Part shown: positions 37,536 through 45,358 of the stretch, in pieces
How positions within the stretch are numbered: the stretch's first letter is position 1
Layout: every line of letters starts with the position of its first letter
Assembly (NCBI RefSeq): GCF_007744675.1
Contig: NZ_CP036269.1
Span: forward strand, 4,319,546 to 4,383,545
Source of the DNA: Gimesia alba
Lineage (GTDB): Bacteria > Planctomycetota > Planctomycetia > Planctomycetales > Planctomycetaceae
Reading direction: 5' to 3'
Length of the DNA: 64,000 nt
Program-made: the position numbers and the translations under genes
Notes under the pieces: generated by a model
What the model was told of the DNA's origin: nothing
Databases searched by the model: none
Seen by the model: only the letters and a program-made list of their open reading frames with translations

Positions 37536-39557
37536 ATGACAAGTACTCAATCACCCAGCCAAACCCGTGAACGTGTTATTCGCATCGCAAGGGAAATCGA
37601 AGAGTTCGCTCATTCAAATGTGGCAGCGGAGACATTCTTTCGTGAATTCCTAAGAAGAGTGGTAGCCGGTCTGGGAGCCACAGCTGGCGCAGCCTGGTTA
37701 ATCGACGAAAGCGGTCGACTGGCAATCAAAAGTGAAGTGAACCTGGCAGATACCGGTTTTTACGAAGAGCCTGAAGCCATTCTTAAAAACCAGCGACTGT
37801 TATCTGACGTCTTATCCACGGCGGAAGCAAGGATCTTCACAGCAGACACAGAGAGTGATGTCCATTTACCGACCGACAACCTCATCATTGTCGCTGCATT
37901 AACCATCCGGAAAAAACCGGTGGGTGTCATTGAAATATTCCAACGGCCGAACTCCCCCAAACAGGCTCATCCGGGTTATCTGCAGTTCGTTGAGCAAATG
38001 TCAGGTTATGCTTCGCACTATCTGACAGAACGCGAAAAAGCAAGTAAAACAGATTCCTCGCTCGAAGTCTGGGAAGAAGTCGATCAATTTGTGCAACAAA
38101 TTCATCGCAGCCTCGATCTCAACGAAGTCGCAGCCACCATCGTCAACGATGGCAGACAACTGCTTGATGCAGACCGAGTCAGCTTGGCAATGCAATATGG
38201 TAAGAAAACCGTTATTGAAGCCATCAATGGTCAAGACAAAGTAAATAAGCGAGCCAACACTGTCCGGCTACTTTCCAAACTGGCTAACAAAGTCCTTTCC
38301 ATGCGGGAAACATTTATTTATTCCGGGGCAGTGGAATCGATTCCCCCTCAGATTGAAGAACCACTGGCTGATTACCTTCAGGAAAGCGGAACCCGGATGA
38401 TCATGATCGTCCCCCTGTTTGAACCTGAGAAGGTGATTAAGAACGACGAGGAAGCACTGGGGGGACGTAAAGCAGATGTCCCCCAAAAACTAATCGGTGG
38501 TTTGATCGTCGAACAAATTACAGACAGTCAACCAAGACCACACCTGGAAAAACGCTCAGACCTGCTCGCAGGTCATATTGCCAGCGGAATTGCCAACTCT
38601 CGCAATTATGAAAGCATTTTCATGATGCCCTTCTGGCGGTTCATCGGTCGGTGCTTTGCGGCATTAAGAGGAAAAACCCTGGTCAAAACCCTGGTCATCA
38701 CAGCGTTGATCATAGCTGCTGGAATCACTCTGGCTTTAGTCCCCTATGATTACCGTGTTTCTTGTGACGGCAGGCTGATGCCGACAGTTCAACGGGAAGT
38801 TTTTACAAACTGGGAAGGTGAGGTCGTCGCAATCCACGTGGAAAGTGGTCAACGGGTGAAAAAAGGAGACCTGCTGATCGAAATTCGCAATGAAGACCTC
38901 AAAGCCCAGGCTCTGGAAACGCAAAATAAGTTAAAAGAGCTTCATACCCAAAGGTTTGCTACCAATGCTCGTCTCCAAGCCGATAACAACAAACGCCCCA
39001 GCGAGGATATAATCAATCTGCGTGGAAAATTATTTGAAATACGAACACAGATTCTAGGCGTGGAAAAGCATTTGAAGATTTTGAAAGACCGCTTGGATAA
39101 ACTGAATGTTAAAGCTCCCATTGACGGCGTGGTCACAACGTTCCAGATTGAGCAACTCCTGATCAACCGCCCCGTCCAGCGTGGGGAATTATTGCTGGAA
39201 ATTATGGACCCGACAGGCCCCTGGCAATTGGAGCTTGATGTCGAAGAAAAACGAATGGGACATATTCTCAGAGCTACTGAGAAAAAAGGAGACATCGGCC
39301 TGCCAGTGGAATTTATTCTGGCCACCTCAAATGAACTGACCTACGAAGGTGAAGTGACCGAAATCTCAACACGTGCGAATTCATCCGAAGAGAGTGGCAG
39401 TATCGTGGAAACCTATGCGACCTTCGACAAAGAAGAACTGCCGATGTTGCGTATCGGAGCAGAAGTCAGTGCGAAAATCGACTGTGGAGAACGCAGCTTG
39501 TTCTATGTACTCTTTGGGGATGTCGTGGAAACCTGCCGACGTTACTTCTGGTTCTAA
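37536..39557 (+). CDS. GAF-GAF-membrane-HlyD fusion protein
   Basis: A 673-residue protein with cytoplasmic sensory-type domains joined to a periplasmic adaptor. The first half has two GAF-like domains: about 30-165 (FFREFLRRVVAGLGATAGAAWLIDESG ... KKPVGVIEIFQRP) and about 180-355 (LLDADRVSLAMQYGKK ... GGLIVEQITD). One membrane segment follows at about 380-404 (TLVITALIIAAGITLALVPYDY). After it comes a HlyD-like region: TNWEGEVVAIHVESGQRVKKGDLLIEI, a coiled-coil hairpin, and LNVKAPIDGVVTTFQIEQLL with a beta domain. It is divergent from the HlyD/M50 operon and probably part of the same export system. A strong terminator follows. Confidence 0.85.
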   Translation: MTSTQSPSQTRERVIRIAREIEEFAHSNVAAETFFREFLRRVVAGLGATAGAAWLIDESGRLAIKSEVNLADTGFYEEPEAILKNQRLLSDVLSTAEARIFTADTESDVHLPTDNLIIVAALTIRKKPVGVIEIFQRPNSPKQAHPGYLQFVEQMSGYASHYLTEREKASKTDSSLEVWEEVDQFVQQIHRSLDLNEVAATIVNDGRQLLDADRVSLAMQYGKKTVIEAINGQDKVNKRANTVRLLSKLANKVLSMRETFIYSGAVESIPPQIEEPLADYLQESGTRMIMIVPLFEPEKVIKNDEEALGGRKADVPQKLIGGLIVEQITDSQPRPHLEKRSDLLAGHIASGIANSRNYESIFMMPFWRFIGRCFAALRGKTLVKTLVITALIIAAGITLALVPYDYRVSCDGRLMPTVQREVFTNWEGEVVAIHVESGQRVKKGDLLIEIRNEDLKAQALETQNKLKELHTQRFATNARLQADNNKRPSEDIINLRGKLFEIRTQILGVEKHLKILKDRLDKLNVKAPIDGVVTTFQIEQLLINRPVQRGELLLEIMDPTGPWQLELDVEEKRMGHILRATEKKGDIGLPVEFILATSNELTYEGEVTEISTRANSSEESGSIVETYATFDKEELPMLRIGAEVSAKIDCGERSLFYVLFGDVVETCRRYFWF

Positions 39558-39588
39558 TCCGCATTGCTGCAACGAAACCTGAAACACA

Positions 39589-39627
39589 AACAGCTCCCCC
39601 GTTTTACAAATGGGGGAGCTGTTTTAT
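39589..39627. terminator. Rho-independent terminator
   Basis: ACAGCTCCCCC and GGGGGAGCTGT form an 11-pair stem with a loop of about 12 bases, followed by TTTATT. It lies between convergent genes and may serve both. Confidence 0.88.
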
Positions 39628-39648
39628 TAACTCAGTGCTCAAACGAAA

Positions 39649-40302
39649 TTATTGCTTGTCTTTCGTATTCGGTGATTCTTTTTTGTCTTCTGTTTTTGCA
39701 GGCTCTGCTTTGGCAGCATCTGCTTTCTTGGCTTCAGGTTTCTCATCATGTTTATGATCATCGTGATCGTGGCCTTTATGATCACCGTGATCATGATCGC
39801 CGTGTTCGAGATCAACATGGAAATGATCTTCGCCCACGTCCAGATGAAAATGGCCGTTCAAATCCGATTCCGCTTTGATGGAATCCGGAATTGCCTTCCC
39901 TTCTGCAACAAACCGAGAGGACTTACCTTCTTTTTCGCCTTCTAAAGGTTTCGCAGCCAGCGGGATTTCGTGCTCGTCATCACCAACCTCCAGATCAAAA
40001 TCGATGGATTCTCCTTCAATGGGGAAAGGTGTCTTGGCATCGGGACCTAAAATAAACGCCGTCAAAGTCCGCTTACCATTATCGAAGACGACTTCCATAT
40101 GATATTGTTCTTCGCCCACTTCCAACAGATGACCGCCATTCGGCCCATGCTCATGTGCGTGATCATGAGCATGTTCAGCTTCCTCAGATGCCTGTGAATC
40201 TTTATCATCAAAGGTACGAGTATCATCCTTGGATGAGCAGCCCACAAATAATGCCAGGCCGAAACTACAAACTGCGACACAAAACGTTTGAGAGAAACGC
40301 AT
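39649..40302 (-). CDS. His-rich lipoprotein, possible metal-binding
   Basis: The 217-residue product has a lipoprotein signal ending FVGC, with Cys22 the likely lipidated residue; the -3 position is Phe, slightly off consensus. The mature part has a short His cluster after the anchor (HAHDHAHEHGPNGGHL), a beta domain of about 100 residues (YHMEVVFDNGKRTLTAFILG ... FHLDVGEDHFHVDLEHGD) and a His/Asp-rich run (HDHGDHKGHDHDDHKHDE). A Lys/Glu/Ala tail ends it. The layout suggests extracytoplasmic metal binding, with Zn, Cu or Ni the usual ligands of such runs. It converges with the GAF-HlyD gene. Confidence 0.78.
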   Translation of the reverse strand: MRFSQTFCVAVCSFGLALFVGCSSKDDTRTFDDKDSQASEEAEHAHDHAHEHGPNGGHLLEVGEEQYHMEVVFDNGKRTLTAFILGPDAKTPFPIEGESIDFDLEVGDDEHEIPLAAKPLEGEKEGKSSRFVAEGKAIPDSIKAESDLNGHFHLDVGEDHFHVDLEHGDHDHGDHKGHDHDDHKHDEKPEAKKADAAKAEPAKTEDKKESPNTKDKQ

Positions 40303-40434
40303 ATTCCATTCCTTATCTAAGCATACCAGACTCTTGAATTAACTTTTTTGCCCCTGCAGTCACTCGCTGCACGCAGCAAATCATAGCAGGATCACACATA
40401 AAGAAAAGCATTTTGCAATAGATTTGTAAAAAGC

Positions 40435-41826
40435 TTATTGAATCCCCTCTTCCTGAGCCTGTGCGATATCAGATTCTTCTTCCTGGATGTAAGTTTTCCC
40501 ACGATAAAACCGGGCCACAAAAACAAACAACACAGCCGCGACAAACATCAGACCGGAAAAGAACCAGAAATAGTCGGCTCCTTCCAACCGCGAAGTCTTT
40601 TCATCAATCATGATAAATTCATTCACCCCCGACGTGAGCAAATTCCCCACTGTTACTGAAAGCAGATAGAGAGACATGATAAACGACTTCATCGATGTAG
40701 GAGCCTGCGTGTAGGCAAATTCGAGACAGGTAATGGAAATCATAACTTCGCCCGCTGTGATCACCAGATACGGAACTGCCTGCCAGAGCATATTAGGTGG
40801 GTTGTCTGGAGACCGGTCAATGGCGAGCTGAATCAAAGCGACAATGGCAAAGGAAGCCGCCGTCAAAAAGAAACCGATCGAAATTTTCCTCAACGGAGTC
40901 AGAGGAAAAACTTGATCGATGAGTGGATAAACGACATAGTTAAATGTCGGCACCAGAACTAAAATGAAAAAAGGATTGAACGCCTGAATCTGAGCTGCTT
41001 TTATTTCAAATTCTCCAATAGAAACCGTCTTCATCTGAGTCGCTTGAAGCACCCAGGTTGATCCCGTCTGGTCGAATAACGACCAGAAGATCGGCACAAA
41101 CACGTAAAACAGGACGGAAAGATTGAGAATGGCTTGTATCCCCTCTTTACCAAGCGTCTCTGTACGAAATTTTTTCCAACCCGAGGGTGGAATATGTACG
41201 AACTGATTCCGTCCCATCCAAAACAGAATCGTCGCGATTAACATCAATACCCCAGGCAAGCCAAATGCATAATGTGGTCCGTATGCTTTAAGGATCTCGG
41301 GAATCAAGAGAGAGGAAACGAATGCACCCAGATTAATCGCGATGTAAAACCAGCCGAATATTTTACTCAAAAGATGCTGGTTCTGTTTGCCAAATTGATC
41401 TCCCACGTGTGCCGAGACGCAGGGTTTAATCCCCCCGGATCCAATGGCGATCAGCGTCAAGCCGAGAAAGAGCCCCATCCGAGTCTCGTCAATCGCAAGC
41501 GCCAGATGCCCGAGACAGTAGACGACAGAGAGCAGCATAATTGTTTTATATTTACCCCAGAAGACATCCGAAAGTATCGAGCCTAACAGGGGGAAAAAAT
41601 AAGCCGAAGCGACGAAGTAATGAAACACGGCAGTCGCTTCAGTGCCCGACATATGATCCGTTTCACCGCTGGCACTCAACATGTATTGCGTCATAAACAC
41701 AACCAGAATGCCCCGCATCCCATAAAAGCTGAATCGCTCTGCAGCTTCGTTTCCGACGATATACGGAATCCCGGAGGGCATCGTTGTTTGAGGTACGGGA
41801 GCCGTTTGATATTTTGCCTGTGCCAT
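40435..41826 (-). CDS. POT-family proton-dependent peptide transporter
   Basis: About 463 residues from the ATG at 41826; a GTG at 41847 is less likely. The first helix carries the POT signature GNEAAERFSFYGMRGILVVFM (the ExxERFxYYG motif that couples protons), then SDVFWGKYKTIMLLSVVYCLG, GIKPCVSAHVGDQF and FYIAINLGAFVSSLL. About 12 to 14 membrane helices are visible. These transporters import di- and tripeptides with protons. The gene starts 44 bases after the Rad50-like C-terminal half gene on the same strand and could be read from that operon, though the functions do not obviously match. Confidence 0.93.
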   Translation of the reverse strand: MAQAKYQTAPVPQTTMPSGIPYIVGNEAAERFSFYGMRGILVVFMTQYMLSASGETDHMSGTEATAVFHYFVASAYFFPLLGSILSDVFWGKYKTIMLLSVVYCLGHLALAIDETRMGLFLGLTLIAIGSGGIKPCVSAHVGDQFGKQNQHLLSKIFGWFYIAINLGAFVSSLLIPEILKAYGPHYAFGLPGVLMLIATILFWMGRNQFVHIPPSGWKKFRTETLGKEGIQAILNLSVLFYVFVPIFWSLFDQTGSTWVLQATQMKTVSIGEFEIKAAQIQAFNPFFILVLVPTFNYVVYPLIDQVFPLTPLRKISIGFFLTAASFAIVALIQLAIDRSPDNPPNMLWQAVPYLVITAGEVMISITCLEFAYTQAPTSMKSFIMSLYLLSVTVGNLLTSGVNEFIMIDEKTSRLEGADYFWFFSGLMFVAAVLFVFVARFYRGKTYIQEEESDIAQAQEEGIQ

Positions 41827-41870
41827 AGATCTATGAAGTCCTTCCACAAAGGTGCGGCGCTGGTGTTTGA

Positions 41871-42563
41871 TTATTCATCTCTCTGCAAGTCTGTTTCAAT
41901 GCGTTCTACCTGAACCCCATCTTTAGTCGGAGTAAATTGATAAATACAATCTGCATAGCGTTCAAACGTTGAGGGATCGTGGTGGCTGATCATAATGATC
42001 TGAAAACCGAGTGCCTGCCCAGCCTCGTGAATAATTTTGACTAACCGAGGCACCAGGTCCGGTCGCAACCAGCAATCCTGTTCATCCAGAACCAGGACGC
42101 GGCGGTGCTCTGATTCATCCAGCGTCATCAAAGCAAACATCCGCAATCCGACCGAAAGAACATTGGCTACCGAGCCCCCCTGACCTTTCATGATGTCTTC
42201 CGTATTCCCCTCACGTTCGATTTGAAATTCGACCGTAGCCGCGTTGCGTTTCCATTCTGCCACCGCTTTCAGTTTGAGAGGCTGTTCCAGCACTTCCTGC
42301 AGCGCAATGGTGAGTTTCTCCTGAATCAACTGCAGCTCCTGCTCAAACAGTTGCCCGCTCAAGGTTTCGAGCGCTTCCGTCACCTGTTCGGAAATCGCGA
42401 TATATTTTTCCGTTTCCTGAATTTGTTCAGCCAGTTGGGCCGCTTCCTTGATTTTCTGCTTACGTACGGCTGACAACTCCCAGCATTGACGCTGTAAATG
42501 GAGTGGCGCGCGCAACTCTGCTCGGGCCGAAGCGGATTCCTGGTTGGAAAACATCTCAGTCAT
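41871..42563 (-). CDS. C-terminal half of a split Rad50-like ATPase
   Basis: A 230-residue protein. It begins with a coiled-coil region (about 28-95), then carries the second half of an SMC/Rad50 ATPase head: the signature region KGQGGSVANVLSVGLRMFAL (about 126-145), Walker B VLVLDE (156-161) and the H-loop MISHHD (191-196). No Walker A is present, so it cannot bind ATP alone. The matching Walker A half is encoded 1.3 kb upstream in the same operon (43826-45169). The ABC-type dimer would need both. It is the last gene of the four-gene operon, starting 30 bases after the small coiled-coil gene. Confidence 0.85.
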   Translation of the reverse strand: MTEMFSNQESASARAELRAPLHLQRQCWELSAVRKQKIKEAAQLAEQIQETEKYIAISEQVTEALETLSGQLFEQELQLIQEKLTIALQEVLEQPLKLKAVAEWKRNAATVEFQIEREGNTEDIMKGQGGSVANVLSVGLRMFALMTLDESEHRRVLVLDEQDCWLRPDLVPRLVKIIHEAGQALGFQIIMISHHDPSTFERYADCIYQFTPTKDGVQVERIETDLQRDE

Positions 42564-42593
42564 GACGTCAGTTCAAATCCGGTCTCAGGTTTA

Positions 42594-42899
42594 TCAGGTG
42601 GCATCTGTAGCGTGATGCTCTGTTTCAATTTTTGCCAGATCGGCTTCGATTTTTTCCAGCGTCTGATGATACTCAGCACGCTTGCGTTCATTTTCTGCCT
42701 TGATCTGCTTCAGTTTTTCCTGCAACTCATTCAGCTGATCGGTTCCATACTCATCCTGAGCCTGCTGTTTGAGTTCATTCAGATTCTTTTCTGCATTGAC
42801 CAGATCGCGTTCTGACTCAATTTTGCGTTTATTCAGTTTCTGGAACTGCTCTGTCAGCGATTCGATATCGGGAACAAACCCTTGATTATTGGACGACAT
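42594..42899 (-). CDS. Small coiled-coil protein of the split Rad50 operon
   Basis: About 101 residues from the ATG at 42899; it overlaps the nuclease stop codon by 14 bases, which implies translational coupling. From about residue 15 onward it is heptad-patterned, highly charged coiled coil (LTEQFQKLNKRKIESERDL, LNELQEKLKQIKAENERKR). No cysteine pair or enzyme motif is present. Its place between the nuclease and the C-terminal ATPase half suggests that it supplies missing coil length or stabilises the split arms. That is inference; it has no recognised family. Confidence 0.72.
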   Translation of the reverse strand: MSSNNQGFVPDIESLTEQFQKLNKRKIESERDLVNAEKNLNELKQQAQDEYGTDQLNELQEKLKQIKAENERKRAEYHQTLEKIEADLAKIETEHHATDAT

Positions 42900-43836
42900 C
42901 TTTTGAAACCTCACTTGCTAATTTTCTAATTTCGTCTGCGATGGATGGTTCAAACTGCTCCAGATTTTTCTTCAGGAACAGTTGTAAGCCCGCGCCTGTC
43001 TCCGTCTTGCGCGCCTGCAAATCTGCTAACCCTGAAATAAAGGCCGAAGGAACGCCCTCTTCCGTTTCTTCCAGCACTTCTTCATAAAAAACTTCATCAA
43101 ACACCTGATGCGGCACTTCGATTACGGACCGTTCCCAACCATGGGTTGTGACTTCCAGTTTCAGCACAGATGGAATATGTGCGCGCGAGGCATCACTCCG
43201 CGATCGACGAATGATATTGCCGGGAGTCACCCATGTCGTCTGCCCTTTGATCACATCTTCCAGTGTTCGGTGGATATGGCCATTAACGACATAATCCACG
43301 CCTTCAATTTCGTACGGTTTAAAATGTCCCTGTTCTTCATAATCGGGGACAATCAGATCATGGTGTGAGACCCAGATCACCAGCGGCGTTTCATCTTCCT
43401 CACCGACGTCTATGGTTTTCGGCAATTTTCTTCCCCAGGACGTTCCGCCAATCATCACAGAACGTCCTGCCATCGTCCCCCGCCAGGGTGTTTCTTCGGA
43501 AAGCAGTCGATACTTGCCCGCCTGGACCAGAAGGCTCAGGGTATCGTGTTCATTCAGTTGATTTTCTCGGCAATCATGATTCCCGTAAATTCCATACACG
43601 GGAGATTCAAACAGAGCCAGCAGCTCATAGAGCAACCAATTCTGATTGTCGCGTGGTACATGAAACAGATCACCCAGAATGACCGGAAGCAGCTGTTGTT
43701 CTTCCGCAGTCTTCAGGCACCACCGTAGTTTCTCCAGAACGACTTGGGGATAATCGTCCTTTCGAAAACCGGGAACCCGTCCCTCGATGTGCGGATCGCC
43801 AATCAGAAGTACGCCGCGATATTCATCACGTTCCAT
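42886..43836 (-). CDS. Mre11/SbcD-like metallophosphoesterase
   Basis: The 316-residue protein has all the calcineurin-type metal motifs in order: GDPHIEG (D14, H16), GDLFH (D56), GNHD (85-88), SHHD (about 157-160) and GHIHR (GHxH at 186-189). This is the order of Mre11/SbcD nucleases, which act with Rad50/SbcC on DNA ends. The C-terminal 90 residues are acidic and helical and may contact the ATPase. The gene overlaps the upstream Walker-A half by 11 bases (ATGGAACGTGA) and the downstream coiled-coil gene by 14. The tight coupling supports one complex. Confidence 0.9.
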   Translation of the reverse strand: MERDEYRGVLLIGDPHIEGRVPGFRKDDYPQVVLEKLRWCLKTAEEQQLLPVILGDLFHVPRDNQNWLLYELLALFESPVYGIYGNHDCRENQLNEHDTLSLLVQAGKYRLLSEETPWRGTMAGRSVMIGGTSWGRKLPKTIDVGEEDETPLVIWVSHHDLIVPDYEEQGHFKPYEIEGVDYVVNGHIHRTLEDVIKGQTTWVTPGNIIRRSRSDASRAHIPSVLKLEVTTHGWERSVIEVPHQVFDEVFYEEVLEETEEGVPSAFISGLADLQARKTETGAGLQLFLKKNLEQFEPSIADEIRKLASEVSKDVVQ

Positions 43837-45169
43837 GTGCGTGCCCCTTCAGTCCCATTTCCGCATTCTGAATGAATTGTTCCGGCTCCATATCGGCACC
43901 ACAGGTGGGACAGGTCGGATTTTCTTTCGCCCAGTTCACCAGCTCCACCCGAACTGATTCATATTCTGCTTCACACTCCTGATACGCTTTTTGTAATTGA
44001 TTGAATTGAATCTGAACCGCTTCCCATTGCTGACAAATCTGTTCGATATGATACAAATCAGCCATTTCAGGAGGCGGATTGCAACTTGCTAAAACCCGAG
44101 ATTCAATCCGGTCGAGATCCGCTCGTTCGTTCGCAGCATCAAGTTTCTCAATTAATTTCTGGAGTGGTTCCGTCTCTCTCAACGGGGGTGGCTCTTTTAA
44201 GCCATTCAGACATTCGCCTGTCGCACTCGCCCGTTCACAATTCTGCTCTTGAAACTGAATTTCTTCTATCAATACATTTAGCGAACGCTCATCAGTTAAT
44301 TCCGGTGGCTCATTCAAAGTAGACAGAGTCGATACCTGAAACTGCGTTTGCAGCATCTGCTGTTCAACCTCTCTCAATCTCCGTGTCAGCAGTTCTAGAG
44401 GCTTCTCCGGGGCCTGATTGAGCTCTCCGGGTAACAAACCCAACGCTGCGACGTCCAGTTCCAGCTTCGCAACATGCTGCGCCGACTCATCCAAGCTTTG
44501 AATTAAGCGTTCCAACTTTTCAATCTGTTGATCTTCCGCCTGTAACATTTCATATGTTTTACCGAGCTGTTCCAACTTCGATTCCAGATCGGGAATCGGC
44601 TTCAGAATATCCAGGGTGGTCGCAATCTGTTTTGCTTCCGCCTGTTGACGCTGAAAGTCCTGCTGAGCCGTCTTGACTTTACCTCGATGCAGCTTCTGCA
44701 TCTCAATCAGAATCGAGGCATCAGAGGAAGAAGCAAAGAAACGGGCTGCCCGACTGCCTCGTTCGCCGAGTAGGAAAATGGGGGATTTCTGTTCGCCGAA
44801 ATGCACGTCAAATTCTTCGCTGTCACCGGTTTTAACTCGCGAAAGCTTCAGAATCTCGTGTAACTTCTCAGGTACACTATTTCGCAGGCGATGAAAATCT
44901 TCACCATCGATGCAATAACTGACCGTTTTCTTTTTCCGCTTCCACTCAATGGTATGACCATCATCCGTTTCTACGATGATGCGGCATTCTTTGGCACCAT
45001 GCCTGACCATATAATCGCCGCTGGTATTCTCTGCCAAAATCTGCAGGGCAGAGACAAAGGCAGACTTGCCGCAATTATTGGGTCCCGTCAGAACGGTCAG
45101 CCCTGACGACAGATCAATCACGGTATGTGAGTGGCTCATAAAGTTATGTAAAGTAATCCGTTTTAACAT
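43826..45169 (-). CDS. N-terminal half of a split Rad50-like ATPase with zinc hook
   Basis: The 447 residues start MLKRITLHNFMSHSHTVIDL, a typical SMC/Rad50 beginning, with Walker A GPNNCGKS at 29-36 and a Q-loop region HFGEQKSPIFLLGERG near 123-138. A long coiled-coil arm covers about 160-410. It ends with CPTCG (Cys420, Cys423), the CxxC zinc hook by which Rad50 arms dimerise, and stops 24 residues later. No signature or Walker B is present; these are in the 41871-42563 gene. The chain therefore stops just after the hook, at the apex of a normal Rad50. It is the first gene of the operon and overlaps the nuclease gene by 11 bases. Confidence 0.88.
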   Translation of the reverse strand: MLKRITLHNFMSHSHTVIDLSSGLTVLTGPNNCGKSAFVSALQILAENTSGDYMVRHGAKECRIIVETDDGHTIEWKRKKKTVSYCIDGEDFHRLRNSVPEKLHEILKLSRVKTGDSEEFDVHFGEQKSPIFLLGERGSRAARFFASSSDASILIEMQKLHRGKVKTAQQDFQRQQAEAKQIATTLDILKPIPDLESKLEQLGKTYEMLQAEDQQIEKLERLIQSLDESAQHVAKLELDVAALGLLPGELNQAPEKPLELLTRRLREVEQQMLQTQFQVSTLSTLNEPPELTDERSLNVLIEEIQFQEQNCERASATGECLNGLKEPPPLRETEPLQKLIEKLDAANERADLDRIESRVLASCNPPPEMADLYHIEQICQQWEAVQIQFNQLQKAYQECEAEYESVRVELVNWAKENPTCPTCGADMEPEQFIQNAEMGLKGHAHGT

Positions 45170-45358
45170 GACTGCAAGTATAATCTCCGCCGCTCAGAAT
45201 TCACAGGATCGGCCTACCAGGTATTTCGGATCCTACCGAGAATCAAACCATTGCTTTTCCCTGCCAGTTCGAGTCAAATAAAGAACACCGGTGGGCATGA
45301 TCCTGCGATTCTTGCCCTCTTCCTGCACTCTCCTGAAAGATCGAATTAGGGTTCGTCC

